Below the pieces are notes generated by a model. That model was not told the origin of the DNA. It saw only the letters and a list, made by a program, of their open reading frames with translations, and searched no databases. A DNA stretch of 7,769 nucleotides from Gallionella sp. (GTDB taxonomy: Bacteria > Pseudomonadota > Gammaproteobacteria > Burkholderiales > Gallionellaceae), in assembly GCA_017880945.1 (NCBI GenBank), contig JADGRM010000098.1:1-7769 (forward strand), in the 5' to 3' direction. The position numbers were made by a program, and so were the translations under genes. Shown in pieces: positions 1 to 7,303 of the stretch. How positions within the stretch are numbered: the stretch's first letter is position 1; each line of letters starts with the position of its first letter.

Positions 1-364
1 TATCCACATCTTCGCTTTCTTTCGGGCGATTTTTTGGCGCGTGCGTCTTGATGTCGCCGCGCATCTTGCGCGCGTAATCTTCAAGCTGGCGTTTGGCAGC
101 ATCGAATGCATCACGCAAGGCCACATAAACATCTTCGGCATGGTCGCGGTTAACTGCGATCTCGCTGCCCGGCACGCCGATGTCGATGCGCACATTGAAC
201 TGCTTGCCCTGCTGATGGTGCTTGTGCGGCATCTCGACGACTACCCGGCAGGACATGATGTGATTGAAGAATTCTTCGAGCTTGTTCACCTTGTCACGGA
301 TGTGTGTTTCCAGTGCCTCTGAATGTTCCATGTCCCGGATGGTGATCTGTAATGGTATTTGCAT
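1..364 (-). CDS. HPF/RaiA-type ribosome hibernation factor, partial (3' end beyond window)
   Basis: This is the N-terminal 121 residues of a ribosome-associated inhibitor of the S30AE/HPF family, which binds the 30S decoding region in stationary phase and shuts down translation. The frame is open from ATG at 364 to the window edge, so the C-terminus is missing. It starts MQIPLQITIRDM, followed by a helix rich in charged residues and a strand FNVRIDIGVPG. The helix YVALRDAFDAAKRQLEDYARK is the typical second S30AE helix. A strong AGGAG lies 7 nt before the ATG. The gene begins 25 bp after the CBS-domain gene stop, so the two are probably co-transcribed. The His-rich MPHKHHQQGK stretch and the tail after KTHAP resemble, from memory, a long HPF variant that continues into a C-terminal cold-shock-like domain; that part would lie outside the window. 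The family call is firm; the exact subtype (HPF or RaiA/YfiA) is not. Confidence 0.88.
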   Translation of the reverse strand, partial: MQIPLQITIRDMEHSEALETHIRDKVNKLEEFFNHIMSCRVVVEMPHKHHQQGKQFNVRIDIGVPGSEIAVNRDHAEDVYVALRDAFDAAKRQLEDYARKMRGDIKTHAPKNRPKESEDVD

Positions 365-389
365 GATTTTCTCCTAAAAATTAGCCGCG

Positions 390-839
390 CTAACGTCGGC
401 TCATCGTTTCCTTTTTCTGCTCGTGCCTCACCAGCTTGGCGAGCGCCAATAATTCTTCCGCGAGAAGTTCCAGCAGGTCATCCAGCGTAAGAATGCCAAC
501 CAGGCCGCCGCCCCGATCGACCACCGGCACGCGTCGCACCCCCTTGGCGCGCATATACTCGATCGTCTCGGACAGGCCGGCATTTTCCTTGACCGTGGCA
601 AGCTCGGTCACCATGATGTCGCCCACGGTGATGACCGTCTGATCGATTGCCGGCGCCATGATTTCCACCACCAGATCGCGGTCTGTGACGATACCGACCG
701 GAACCCTGACACCACCCCGCTCTTCAACGACCACCACATCGCCAACGTGATGCTGGCGCATGAGCTGGGCCGCTTCCAGTATGGTGTTGTGGCGCTGCAC
801 GATAACGACTTCACGGTTACAGATTTCACTGATAGGCAT
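390..839 (-). CDS. Two-CBS-domain protein
   Basis: A 149-residue cytoplasmic protein consisting almost entirely of a CBS-domain pair (Bateman module), which in known members binds adenine nucleotides (AMP, ATP, NADH or related) and signals energy state. CBS1 spans about residues 6-62 and CBS2 about 75-132. Each ends in the ribose-phosphate contact motif G-h-x-T-x-x-D: GIVTDRD at 49-55 and GILTLDD at 115-121. The C-terminus is a basic tail (KLVRHEQKKETMSRR). No catalytic or DNA-binding domain is attached, so it must act through a partner or as a free sensor. Start is ATG at 839 with GGAGG 6 nt upstream; stop is TAG at 390. It sits 57 bp downstream of the flavoprotein gene and 25 bp upstream of the HPF-type gene. 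The latter spacing suggests co-expression with the hibernation factor. The family is certain; ligand and partner are unknown. Confidence 0.93.
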   Translation of the reverse strand: MPISEICNREVVIVQRHNTILEAAQLMRQHHVGDVVVVEERGGVRVPVGIVTDRDLVVEIMAPAIDQTVITVGDIMVTELATVKENAGLSETIEYMRAKGVRRVPVVDRGGGLVGILTLDDLLELLAEELLALAKLVRHEQKKETMSRR

Positions 840-878
840 GATGGCCTCCGTTTATGGTTAGAATTTACATATCAAATT

Positions 879-908
879 TCTCAAGCGGTTTGTGTCTCAA
901 GCGGTTTG
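879..908. repeat. 16-bp-period tandem direct duplication at the flavoprotein stop codon
   Basis: The 14-mer TCTCAAGCGGTTTG occurs at 879-892 and again, identically, at 895-908, separated by TG. On the minus strand the copy at 895-908 carries the end of the flavoprotein gene: its last codons and the TGA at 897-899 fall inside it. The second copy lies in the untranslated gap before the CBS gene. It looks like a recent short slippage duplication. A regulatory role is possible but there is no evidence for one. Confidence 0.8.
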
Positions 909-2012
909 CAAAGCTGCCTGGTGGCTATGGAGAAACCAGCGGTCCAGCACCACATGGCGGGTAAACCATTTGTTGTCCAGCAATCTCACGGCGAGGAGGT
1001 TGCGCAAGAATGTCGATCCGACGCTGCCTGATGACGCCGCATCGCCAAAGCGCGCAACCAGACGACCGGCATAAGGCAGCAACTGCTGACGGCGGTAATC
1101 TCCCTGTGCTTCCAGGATCGTGGCGGCAGCCATCAGGCCGGACTCGACCGCCGGCCGTATCCCTTCGCCGCTTTGCGGGTAGGCCAGCCCGGCCGCATCG
1201 CCGACCAGCAGCATGCCGTCATCGAGCTGCTTGCGCACCGTGTGTCCATAGAGCAGGTAAGCATGTCCATGGAAGCTGTCCGGGATGTCCCACGGAATCC
1301 TGCCGCGCTGCTTGAGGAAGTCGCAAAAATGCTTGAGCTGTTCCGAAAGCAGATGGTTGTCCTCGCGGCCCAGCCCGATATTCAGATGATCGCCTTTCCG
1401 GAAACACCAGCCGTATCCCTTCAGATCACGGCAGAAGTAAAGTTCGGGCGTATCCCCGCGCACATGGCATTCATAGCGTTGCAGTTGATCCATCTCGAAT
1501 TCGATCTCCTTGGCGGCTATGGCCGGCTCATCTGCCCCGAGCTTCGCCCCCATGAAACGTGCCACCGGGCAGAAATGTCCTCCCGCACCGATGACCAGCG
1601 GAGTCGAGATAGCGTCATTGATGATCCACTGCTTGCCGTCTCTGTGCAAAGATTTCAACGGCTGACCCGGACGCAAACGCGCACCCGAGCGTTGCAGCAG
1701 ATAGTCGTCCAACTCGCTGCGGCGTATGCCATAGCTGACCGTGGTCGAATATCGGGTCTCCACATCGCCGCCATCGATCAAACCGGTACGGAAGGCCGTG
1801 ATCGGCTGCAGCACATTCTGCCTGGCATAATCTTCGGTATCCAGCTGTAGCGCCTGCAGCACCGCAGGCGTGATCCATCCGGCACAGACCTTGTCGCGAG
1901 GGAAGCTCGCCTTGTCCATCACCATCACATCCATGCCATGCCGGTGCAGTTGTCGTGCGCAGCTTGAGCCTGCGGGGCCACCACCGACGATGAGCACGTC
2001 ACAGTTTTCCAT
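897..2012 (-). CDS. FAD-dependent oxidoreductase, geranylgeranyl-reductase-like
   Basis: A 371-residue flavoprotein of the group that includes geranylgeranyl reductases and FixC-like dehydrogenases, which typically reduce lipid or isoprenoid double bonds. The N-terminal Rossmann motif VGGGPAGSS is at 9-17, with the acidic ribose contact D33 at the end of strand 2. The family block PRDKVCAGWITP is at 38-49, GIRRSELDDYL at 95-105, VIGAGG at 140-145, and GYGWCFRKG (the Y-x-W-x-F substrate-side motif) at 199-207. The second FAD motif GDAAGLAYPQSGEGI is at 271-285. No signal peptide or clear membrane helix is visible. ATG at 2012 has GGGAG upstream and lies inside the end of the methyltransferase gene (14-bp overlap), implying translational coupling. 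Substrate is not readable from sequence. The coupling suggests it acts on the methyltransferase product or on the same acyl chains, which is an inference. Confidence 0.92.
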   Translation of the reverse strand: MENCDVLIVGGGPAGSSCARQLHRHGMDVMVMDKASFPRDKVCAGWITPAVLQALQLDTEDYARQNVLQPITAFRTGLIDGGDVETRYSTTVSYGIRRSELDDYLLQRSGARLRPGQPLKSLHRDGKQWIINDAISTPLVIGAGGHFCPVARFMGAKLGADEPAIAAKEIEFEMDQLQRYECHVRGDTPELYFCRDLKGYGWCFRKGDHLNIGLGREDNHLLSEQLKHFCDFLKQRGRIPWDIPDSFHGHAYLLYGHTVRKQLDDGMLLVGDAAGLAYPQSGEGIRPAVESGLMAAATILEAQGDYRRQQLLPYAGRLVARFGDAASSGSVGSTFLRNLLAVRLLDNKWFTRHVVLDRWFLHSHQAALQTA

Positions 2013-3333
2013 CGGATGCTCCCAAAAAGTTGGACTGCGGCTCGTACAGGTATTTCCGGGTCCACGGGATCTGGTTATGGCCCGCGCGTGCGAAGCTCAC
2101 CTGGAACAATTGCATCCCCCCCATCTTGAAGGCCGTGAGAGATCCGGCGAGGTACAAGCGCCATGCACGCACAAATGCCGGATCGAACATTTCCGTCACG
2201 CGCTCGACATTTTCCTCATACCTTTGCAACCAGTGCTCCAGCGTCTTGGCATAGTGCAGCCGCAGATTTTCCACATCCAGAACCGAGAAATCGAAAGGCT
2301 CGAATATCTGCATCATCTGCGCCAGACTCGGCGGGCAGGCACCGGGGAAGATGTTGCGCTCGGTCCATGCGTCCATCGGTCTGGGGTAATTCAGGCCTAT
2401 GCTATGGATCAAGCCGCGCCCGGTATCCTTGAGGCTGCGGTCGATGACCGCACCCAGCTCCCGGTAATGATCCGTGCCCACATGTTCGAGCATGCCGACC
2501 GAAACGAAAGCATCAAATTCGCCGCTCACGTTGCGGTAATCGTCCTCGATGAACTCGACCTGTCCGTCCAGCCCTTCTGCGTGAGCGCGTTGCCGTGCGA
2601 GGGTAATCTGCTCCCTGGATATGTTGTACGCCGTCACTTTCACGCCGTAATATTTGGCCATGTGCAACGCCAAAGCCCCCCAGCCGCAGCCCGCCTCCAC
2701 CACTTTCTCGCCAGGCTGCAAACGCAATTTGCGGCATACGTGGTCCAGCTTGGCAAGCTGTGCATCTTCGAGGCTGGTGCCCGGGCTGGGGAAATAAGCA
2801 CAGGTGTACAGCATGCGTTCATCGAGCCATAGCTTGTAAAAATCGTTGCCAATATCGTAGTGATGATGGATGTTGCGGCGTGCTCCGCTGAGGCTGTTGC
2901 GCCGTGCGTCGTAGAACGGGGCCAACTGTTTTTTGCCAATCTTGCCCTGGTTGCGTAGAAGACAGACCCGGTAGACCGCTTCGAGAAAATCCAGCAGGTT
3001 TCCCTGCACCTCTATGCGCTGTGCCGAGTACAACTCGCCGAAGTAAAGTTCGGGATCGACGACCAATTTGAATAGTGCGCCACGGTCGCGGATCAGAACC
3101 CGCGCTACCGGGTTGCCCTGATGATTCGAAATTCCCTGCCCATTCCACAGCACAAGCTGCACGGGCGGATCGCCGATGGCACGCAGCATTCTTCTCAACA
3201 GCAGCTTATCCGTCGCAAACACCATATTGCCCAGCGTTCGGCGCTGCTCACTGTCCGATTCTCTGGCTGGTGCCGGGTAATTGATCCCGCTGCTTATCGA
3301 TTTTCCAGATGTCCCAGTTTGCTCTTGTCTCAT
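1999..3333 (-). CDS. cfa: Cyclopropane-fatty-acyl-phospholipid synthase family methyltransferase
   Basis: A SAM-dependent enzyme that transfers a methylene group to cis double bonds of phospholipid acyl chains at the membrane surface. ATG at 3333 gives 444 residues and has AGGAG 7 nt upstream. An in-frame ATG at 3354 would add seven residues, but it would put that ribosome binding site inside the coding sequence, so 3333 is preferred. Numbered from 3333: the N-terminal lipid-binding region covers about 40-150. HHHYDIGNDFY is at 156-166, the active-site Cys in MLYTCAYF is C178, and the SAM motif GCGWG is at 215-219. MLEHVG holds E283, LIHSIG holds H310, and YAKTLEHW holds Y361. These match E. 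coli Cfa C139, E239, H266 and Y317, so the enzyme should be active. Its stop overlaps the flavoprotein start by 14 bp. The reaction product could be cyclopropane or a methylated derivative; the sequence alone does not separate these. Confidence 0.94.
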   Translation of the reverse strand: MRQEQTGTSGKSISSGINYPAPARESDSEQRRTLGNMVFATDKLLLRRMLRAIGDPPVQLVLWNGQGISNHQGNPVARVLIRDRGALFKLVVDPELYFGELYSAQRIEVQGNLLDFLEAVYRVCLLRNQGKIGKKQLAPFYDARRNSLSGARRNIHHHYDIGNDFYKLWLDERMLYTCAYFPSPGTSLEDAQLAKLDHVCRKLRLQPGEKVVEAGCGWGALALHMAKYYGVKVTAYNISREQITLARQRAHAEGLDGQVEFIEDDYRNVSGEFDAFVSVGMLEHVGTDHYRELGAVIDRSLKDTGRGLIHSIGLNYPRPMDAWTERNIFPGACPPSLAQMMQIFEPFDFSVLDVENLRLHYAKTLEHWLQRYEENVERVTEMFDPAFVRAWRLYLAGSLTAFKMGGMQLFQVSFARAGHNQIPWTRKYLYEPQSNFLGASDGKL

Positions 3334-3480
3334 GCCATTTCTCCTCGCAATCATGTCGTGATGCTGCCATCAGATAATTCTGCGATGACTCGCTTGCATA
3401 CTTCGGCCGGGAGTCTGCTCTATCTGTTCAACCCGAAAGCACTCACCCATCCTGAAGTTTTAACGGAATAAAAATCATAT

Positions 3481-3506
3481 TGCCTTCAAGTCGAACCGGT
3501 AAGGCA
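3481..3506 (-). terminator. Possible intrinsic terminator after the BCAM0308-like gene
   Basis: On the minus strand TGCCTT (3506-3501) pairs perfectly with AAGGCA (3486-3481) around a 14-nt loop. The stem lies 15 nt beyond the TGA of the gene at 3522. A TTTTT run follows 5 nt after the stem, at about 3474-3470. The stem is only 6 bp, so termination could be weak or absent. If it works, it separates the groEL unit from the cfa unit. Confidence 0.35.
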
Positions 3507-3521
3507 GCGCGCTTCACCCCT

Positions 3522-4025
3522 TCAGTGCGTCCAACTCACGCGCAACAGATTCTGTTCAGGGTTATAGTGATATTCCAGCTCGCCTTGGTAGGCGTGATGC
3601 AACGCTTCGCCCATGCCGCGGGCAAGATGGATATCCGTGGTAGTCACCAGTGCCGTGCCGTCTTTTTCTTCCACCGCCATGATGCGTTTGAGCGGATGTT
3701 CTGTCCGTTCGTGTTTTTCATGGTTGTGCACCAGGCGCATGATCTCGTCGTGATGTGAGTGGAAGAACTCGCCCTTCATTGTCAGGAAGCCGGCGGGATA
3801 ATGGTCATGGATGCGATGGCAGGCCGGGCAGATCGCACGATGCGCGTTTTCCGGAGCTTGCAGCCATTGCCAGCGGCCTTGATGAAACACCGCACCACAT
3901 TGCGTACATACTGCCGGCTCCTGTAACTTGCCCTTGGCCTTGTAAGCATCGTGCACACGCTCCTGGAAAATGCCGTCGTGCCGGGAAATCTTGCGGAAAC
4001 CGTCAGATACAGTTGCTTGATTCAT
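3522..4025 (-). CDS. BCAM0308-like zinc-ribbon protein
   Basis: A 167-residue, His-rich soluble protein that I match from memory to the uncharacterised BCAM0308 family. Two CxxC pairs, CTQC at 40-43 and CPAC at 66-69, flank FHQGRWQW and probably bind one zinc. The ribbon is followed by HxIHDHYPAGF, a charged helix (HDEIMRLVHNHEKHE), and a C-terminal α/β segment with TTTDIHLARGMGEALHHAYQ and an aromatic strand. ATG at 4025 has AAAGGAG 8 nt upstream; stop is TGA at 3522. It starts 67 bp downstream of groEL in the same direction and is plausibly in its transcript. The ribbon plus basic character would fit RNA or ribosome binding, somewhat like NMD3-type ribbons, but that is only a guess. The coding call is firm; the function is unknown. 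Confidence 0.8.
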   Translation of the reverse strand: MNQATVSDGFRKISRHDGIFQERVHDAYKAKGKLQEPAVCTQCGAVFHQGRWQWLQAPENAHRAICPACHRIHDHYPAGFLTMKGEFFHSHHDEIMRLVHNHEKHERTEHPLKRIMAVEEKDGTALVTTTDIHLARGMGEALHHAYQGELEYHYNPEQNLLRVSWTH

Positions 4026-4048
4026 GATTGTTACTCCTTTGATTGATC

Positions 4049-4069
4049 GAATAATCAGCTGATTTATTC
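4049..4069. promoter_or_regulatory. AT-rich dyad between groEL and the zinc-ribbon gene
   Basis: GAATAATCAG (4049-4058) is followed directly by CTGATTTATTC (4059-4069), its reverse complement apart from one extra T. It lies in the 67-bp gap between the groEL stop and the downstream start, 24 bp before the latter. It could be an operator or a processing hairpin. It lacks a U-run, so it does not look like an intrinsic terminator. Confidence 0.4.
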
Positions 4070-4092
4070 AGTTACATTTCACGGCACACTCG

Positions 4093-5712
<1,620 letters not shown>

Positions 5713-5932
5713 GAGACTCTCCAGAATAAATGCTTCACAGCCGCGACGACTTCACCCTGGTCGGGCTTTCCCCACGCTGCATCCGGAATCGGGATTCCGG
5801 ATTTGGTTTTGCGTACGCTTTTCAGTCACCTCACCGTTACGCGATCATGCAAAAGGCGAAGGTGCCCGAAGTTTGTTCCCATGGCGTGGCACCCATCCCT
5901 CTCTCGTGAACAATATCCAGCCATGACGACTA
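5713..5932. other. 220-bp gap containing the groEL leader
   Basis: This gap separates the secreted-protein stop from the groEL start and should hold the groEL promoter. I see the palindrome described separately and an 8-bp palindrome GCGTACGC at 5811-5818. The groEL ribosome binding site GGAG lies just before 5712. I could not identify a convincing sigma-70 or sigma-32 promoter, a CIRCE repeat, a groES gene or a small ORF. Confidence 0.6.
5781..5802. repeat. Perfect palindrome upstream of groEL
   Basis: ATCCGGAAT (5781-5789) and ATTCCGGAT (5794-5802) form perfect 9-bp arms around a 4-nt loop. The element ends 69 bp before the groEL start codon. On the plus strand it is followed by TTTGGTTTT, which looks terminator-like, but no plus-strand gene precedes it. 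On the minus strand there is no U-run, so it is more likely an operator, a leader hairpin or a dispersed palindromic repeat. It is not CIRCE. Confidence 0.75.
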
Positions 5933-6346
5933 TCAGCGGTTGCGACCACCACCGGGTCCCATGCCACCTCCTCCCGGTCCCATTCCCCCACCACCGGGAC
6001 CCATGCCGCCGCCCGGCCCCATCATGCCGCCACCTCTGGCCGGCGGCTCGTCAGGAAGGGTCATTCCGCGCTCTTTAGCCCGCTCCTTCATGCGCTCGTG
6101 GTGTTCGTTGCGAATCTGCTCACGTTCCTCGGCAGTTTTAGCGGCGCGCATTTTTGAACGATACTCTGCGCGCTCTTGCTGAGTCATCATCTGACTGCCG
6201 TATATCCGTGATTGTGTTTGGGTTTGCGCTTGAGTTTGCGTTTGAGCTTGTTGCTGTGTGCGCTCCTGATCGGCTGCCAAAGCCAAGCCTATCGAAAGCG
6301 CCAAGGCACTCGTTAATGCAGACATCATTAACGTCTTCTTAAACAT
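5933..6346 (-). CDS. Secreted Gln/Thr- and Gly/Met/Pro-repeat protein
   Basis: A 137-residue protein of unknown function with a clear Sec signal peptide: MFKK, a hydrophobic core, then LALA at 21-24, with cleavage likely near residues 24-25. The mature part has three zones. Residues 29-46 are a Gln/Thr/Ala repeat (TQQQAQTQTQAQTQTQ). Residues 54-95 are a highly charged helix (MTQQERAEYRSKMRAAKTAE onward) rich in Glu, Arg and Lys. Residues 104-137 are a low-complexity tail with four MGPGGG-type units. The helix distantly recalls Spy/CpxP-like periplasmic proteins, but the LTxxQ motif is not convincing. Start ATG at 6346 has AAGGAG 6 nt upstream. It follows the cold-shock gene by 55 bp on the same strand and may share its transcript. 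Periplasmic location is a safe inference; the role is not known. Confidence 0.82.
   Translation of the reverse strand: MFKKTLMMSALTSALALSIGLALAADQERTQQQAQTQTQAQTQTQSRIYGSQMMTQQERAEYRSKMRAAKTAEEREQIRNEHHERMKERAKERGMTLPDEPPARGGGMMGPGGGMGPGGGGMGPGGGGMGPGGGRNR
5944..6031. repeat. Gly-Met-Pro coding repeat
   Basis: C-rich tandem units built on CCCATGCC/CCACCGGG on the plus strand encode the MGPGGG-type tail of the secreted protein on the minus strand. The spacing between units varies by a codon. Such tracts commonly change length by slippage. Confidence 0.7.
6212..6256. repeat. 12-bp Gln/Thr coding repeat
   Basis: Near-identical 12-bp units (GTTTGCGCTTGA, GTTTGCGTTTGA) plus partial copies on the plus strand encode the QTQA/QTQT tract of the secreted protein. 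This is a likely site of copy-number variation between strains. Confidence 0.65.
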
Positions 6347-6401
6347 GTTTTTCTCCTTGGTGAAATAAATAATAATGGTAAGTGGAACATAACAATTCCG
6401 G

Positions 6402-6605
6402 TTAGGCGGATTGAATGTTGGATGCCTGCTTGCCCTTGAGGCCTCGTGTTACTTCAAAGCTGATCTTCTGACCTTCCTTGAGGGACTTGAAGCCGTTCAT
6501 GTTGATTGCGGAATAGTGCGCAAACATATCCTCGCTGCCATCATCTGGTGTGATGAAACCAAAACCCTTCGCATCGTTAAACCATTTGACTGTACCGGTT
6601 GCCAT
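6402..6605 (-). CDS. CspA-family cold-shock protein
   Basis: A 67-residue single cold-shock domain that binds single-stranded RNA and DNA and melts RNA secondary structure. It begins MATGTVKWFNDAKGFGFI. RNP1 is KGFGFI at 13-18. RNP2 is MFAHYS at 27-32, where the usual form is VFVHFS. The end is KGKQASNIQSA, typical of the family in length and composition. The frame extends upstream to 6644, but ATG at 6605 gives the canonical N-terminus and has a purine-rich AAAGGAAGAG just before it. It lies 100 bp downstream of the SAP/Rho-N-like gene and 55 bp upstream of the secreted-protein gene. A terminator-like hairpin sits in its leader, suggesting control at the RNA level. The CspA-family call is certain; which paralogue, and whether it is cold-induced, cannot be told. 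Confidence 0.96.
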   Translation of the reverse strand: MATGTVKWFNDAKGFGFITPDDGSEDMFAHYSAINMNGFKSLKEGQKISFEVTRGLKGKQASNIQSA

Positions 6606-6621
6606 GACTCTTCCTTTTTTT

Positions 6622-6641
6622 AAAAACGGGAATAGCTCCCG
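6622..6641 (-). terminator. Terminator-like hairpin in the csp leader
   Basis: On the minus strand CGGGA (6641-6637), loop GCTAT, TCCCG (6631-6627) is followed at once by TTTTT (6626-6622). It has the form of a short intrinsic terminator. It lies 65 nt after the SAP/Rho-N-like gene stop and only 16 nt before the csp ATG. That leaves no room for a csp promoter downstream of it. It therefore either ends the upstream transcript incompletely or acts as an attenuator for csp. Confidence 0.55.
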
Positions 6642-6705
6642 CAAGCATTGTTACGCTACAAATACAAATTGTCTTTCCTTTGTTTCTGCATCATCCTTCG
6701 TCGTT

Positions 6706-6948
6706 TCACGAATATCCTGTTGCATGAAGTTCCTGGACTGGAACAGGCGACTCTCCTTTACGAGCGGCTTCAAAACAGTCCTCAGGCCAGATACAGTTCA
6801 CTTGATCGCATTCGCCGCTGTAAGCGGTGGCGAAGCAATCGAAGTTACCCTCCTCGGTTTGTATCGTTTTGATCAGCTCGGATTTTGAAAGATGGTCTGG
6901 TCTGATACTGTGCAATTTGGCTATGCTGCGTACCTCATCCATTTTCAT
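6706..6948 (-). CDS. Small SAP/Rho-N-like protein with four cysteines
   Basis: An 80-residue protein. Residues 1-30 (MKMDEVRSIAKLHSIRPDHL, then SKSELIKTIQ) form a helix-extended-helix like the SAP or Rho N-terminal domain, which binds nucleic acid in known cases. Residues 35-60 carry C38, C47, C52 and C58, spaced Cx8C, Cx4C and Cx5C, in a conserved-looking block with EGNFDCF and GECDQVNC. These could bind zinc or an iron-sulfur cluster. ATG at 6948 has GGGAG 7 nt upstream; the second Met (6942) is less well placed. I recall similar short proteins in sediment and iron-cycling proteobacteria annotated as SAP or Rho-N domain proteins, without known function. It heads the minus-strand block, upstream of csp. 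The coding call is firm; DNA or RNA binding is inferred from the fold, and the metal site is a guess. Confidence 0.82.
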   Translation of the reverse strand: MKMDEVRSIAKLHSIRPDHLSKSELIKTIQTEEGNFDCFATAYSGECDQVNCIWPEDCFEAARKGESPVPVQELHATGYS

Positions 6949-7049
6949 GATGTTCTCCCAGTTAAAATTGGAACCGGGGAAATTAATCGTGATTACTCAT
7001 AGGAATTTTCTTGACTATTTCGTTATCACTTTAGCGCCGGGGATTGCGA

Positions 7050-7301
7050 TCACCGTGATTGCGAATACCACCGGCTTGCTGAAACTCTCCGGTTGCTTCC
7101 GCGATGGCAGCTTCTGCGATCGATGTCTGCGCGGCGCACACCGTGCCCCGTTTCATCTAACCTGGTTGCGTTGAAATAGCGGTCGCGCCGCAGTGAAAAT
7201 ATCCCTGCCCTAGCCGATGAAAACCCGCTATCTGCAGGATTTAACTCAAGCGCATGATCTTCAGACGATGCATCTGCTGTTGAATGAATGTTTTCCGGCA
7301 T
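7050..7301 (-). CDS. Doubtful small ORF, unrecognised
   Basis: Open frame of 83 residues from ATG at 7301, with GGAAG 6 nt upstream. The first half (MPENIHSTADASSEDHALEL) is acidic and looks plausible. The second half turns Arg/Ser-rich (RRADIDRRSCHRGSNRR) and looks like an out-of-frame reading. From about 7155 another minus frame (MKRGTVCAAQTSIAEAAIAE, ending at 7031) reads more protein-like, so the region may be a decayed or frameshifted gene, or simply non-coding. It begins 2 bp after the stop of the small ORF at 7304. No family is recognised. Confidence 0.22.
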   Translation of the reverse strand: MPENIHSTADASSEDHALELNPADSGFSSARAGIFSLRRDRYFNATRLDETGHGVRRADIDRRSCHRGSNRRVSASRWYSQSR

Positions 7302-7303
7302 AA

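Noticed and set aside
1173..1850. 225-residue plus-strand frame opposite the flavoprotein
   Set aside because: It lies wholly antisense to a well-supported gene with both FAD motifs and shows no domain.
1870..2832. 320-residue plus-strand frame opposite cfa
   Set aside because: It is antisense to a gene with all CFA synthase active-site residues; it shows no motif of its own.
3334..3354. Upstream ATG giving a 451-residue CFA synthase
   Set aside because: The ideal AGGAG sits inside this extension at the right distance for the ATG at 3333, so the shorter start is preferred.
5713..5932. CIRCE element, sigma-32 promoter or groES upstream of groEL
   Set aside because: No TTAGCACTC-N9-GAGTGCTAA, no CTTGAA/CCCCAT pair and no 95-codon groES-like frame could be found.
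6606..6644. N-terminal extension of the cold-shock protein to 80 residues
   Set aside because: The extra residues read through the hairpin and ribosome binding site. The canonical MATGTVKWF start is at 6605.
6827..7174. 115-residue plus-strand frame with a hydrophobic stretch
   Set aside because: It overlaps the SAP/Rho-N-like gene antisense, has no ribosome binding site and no recognisable domain.
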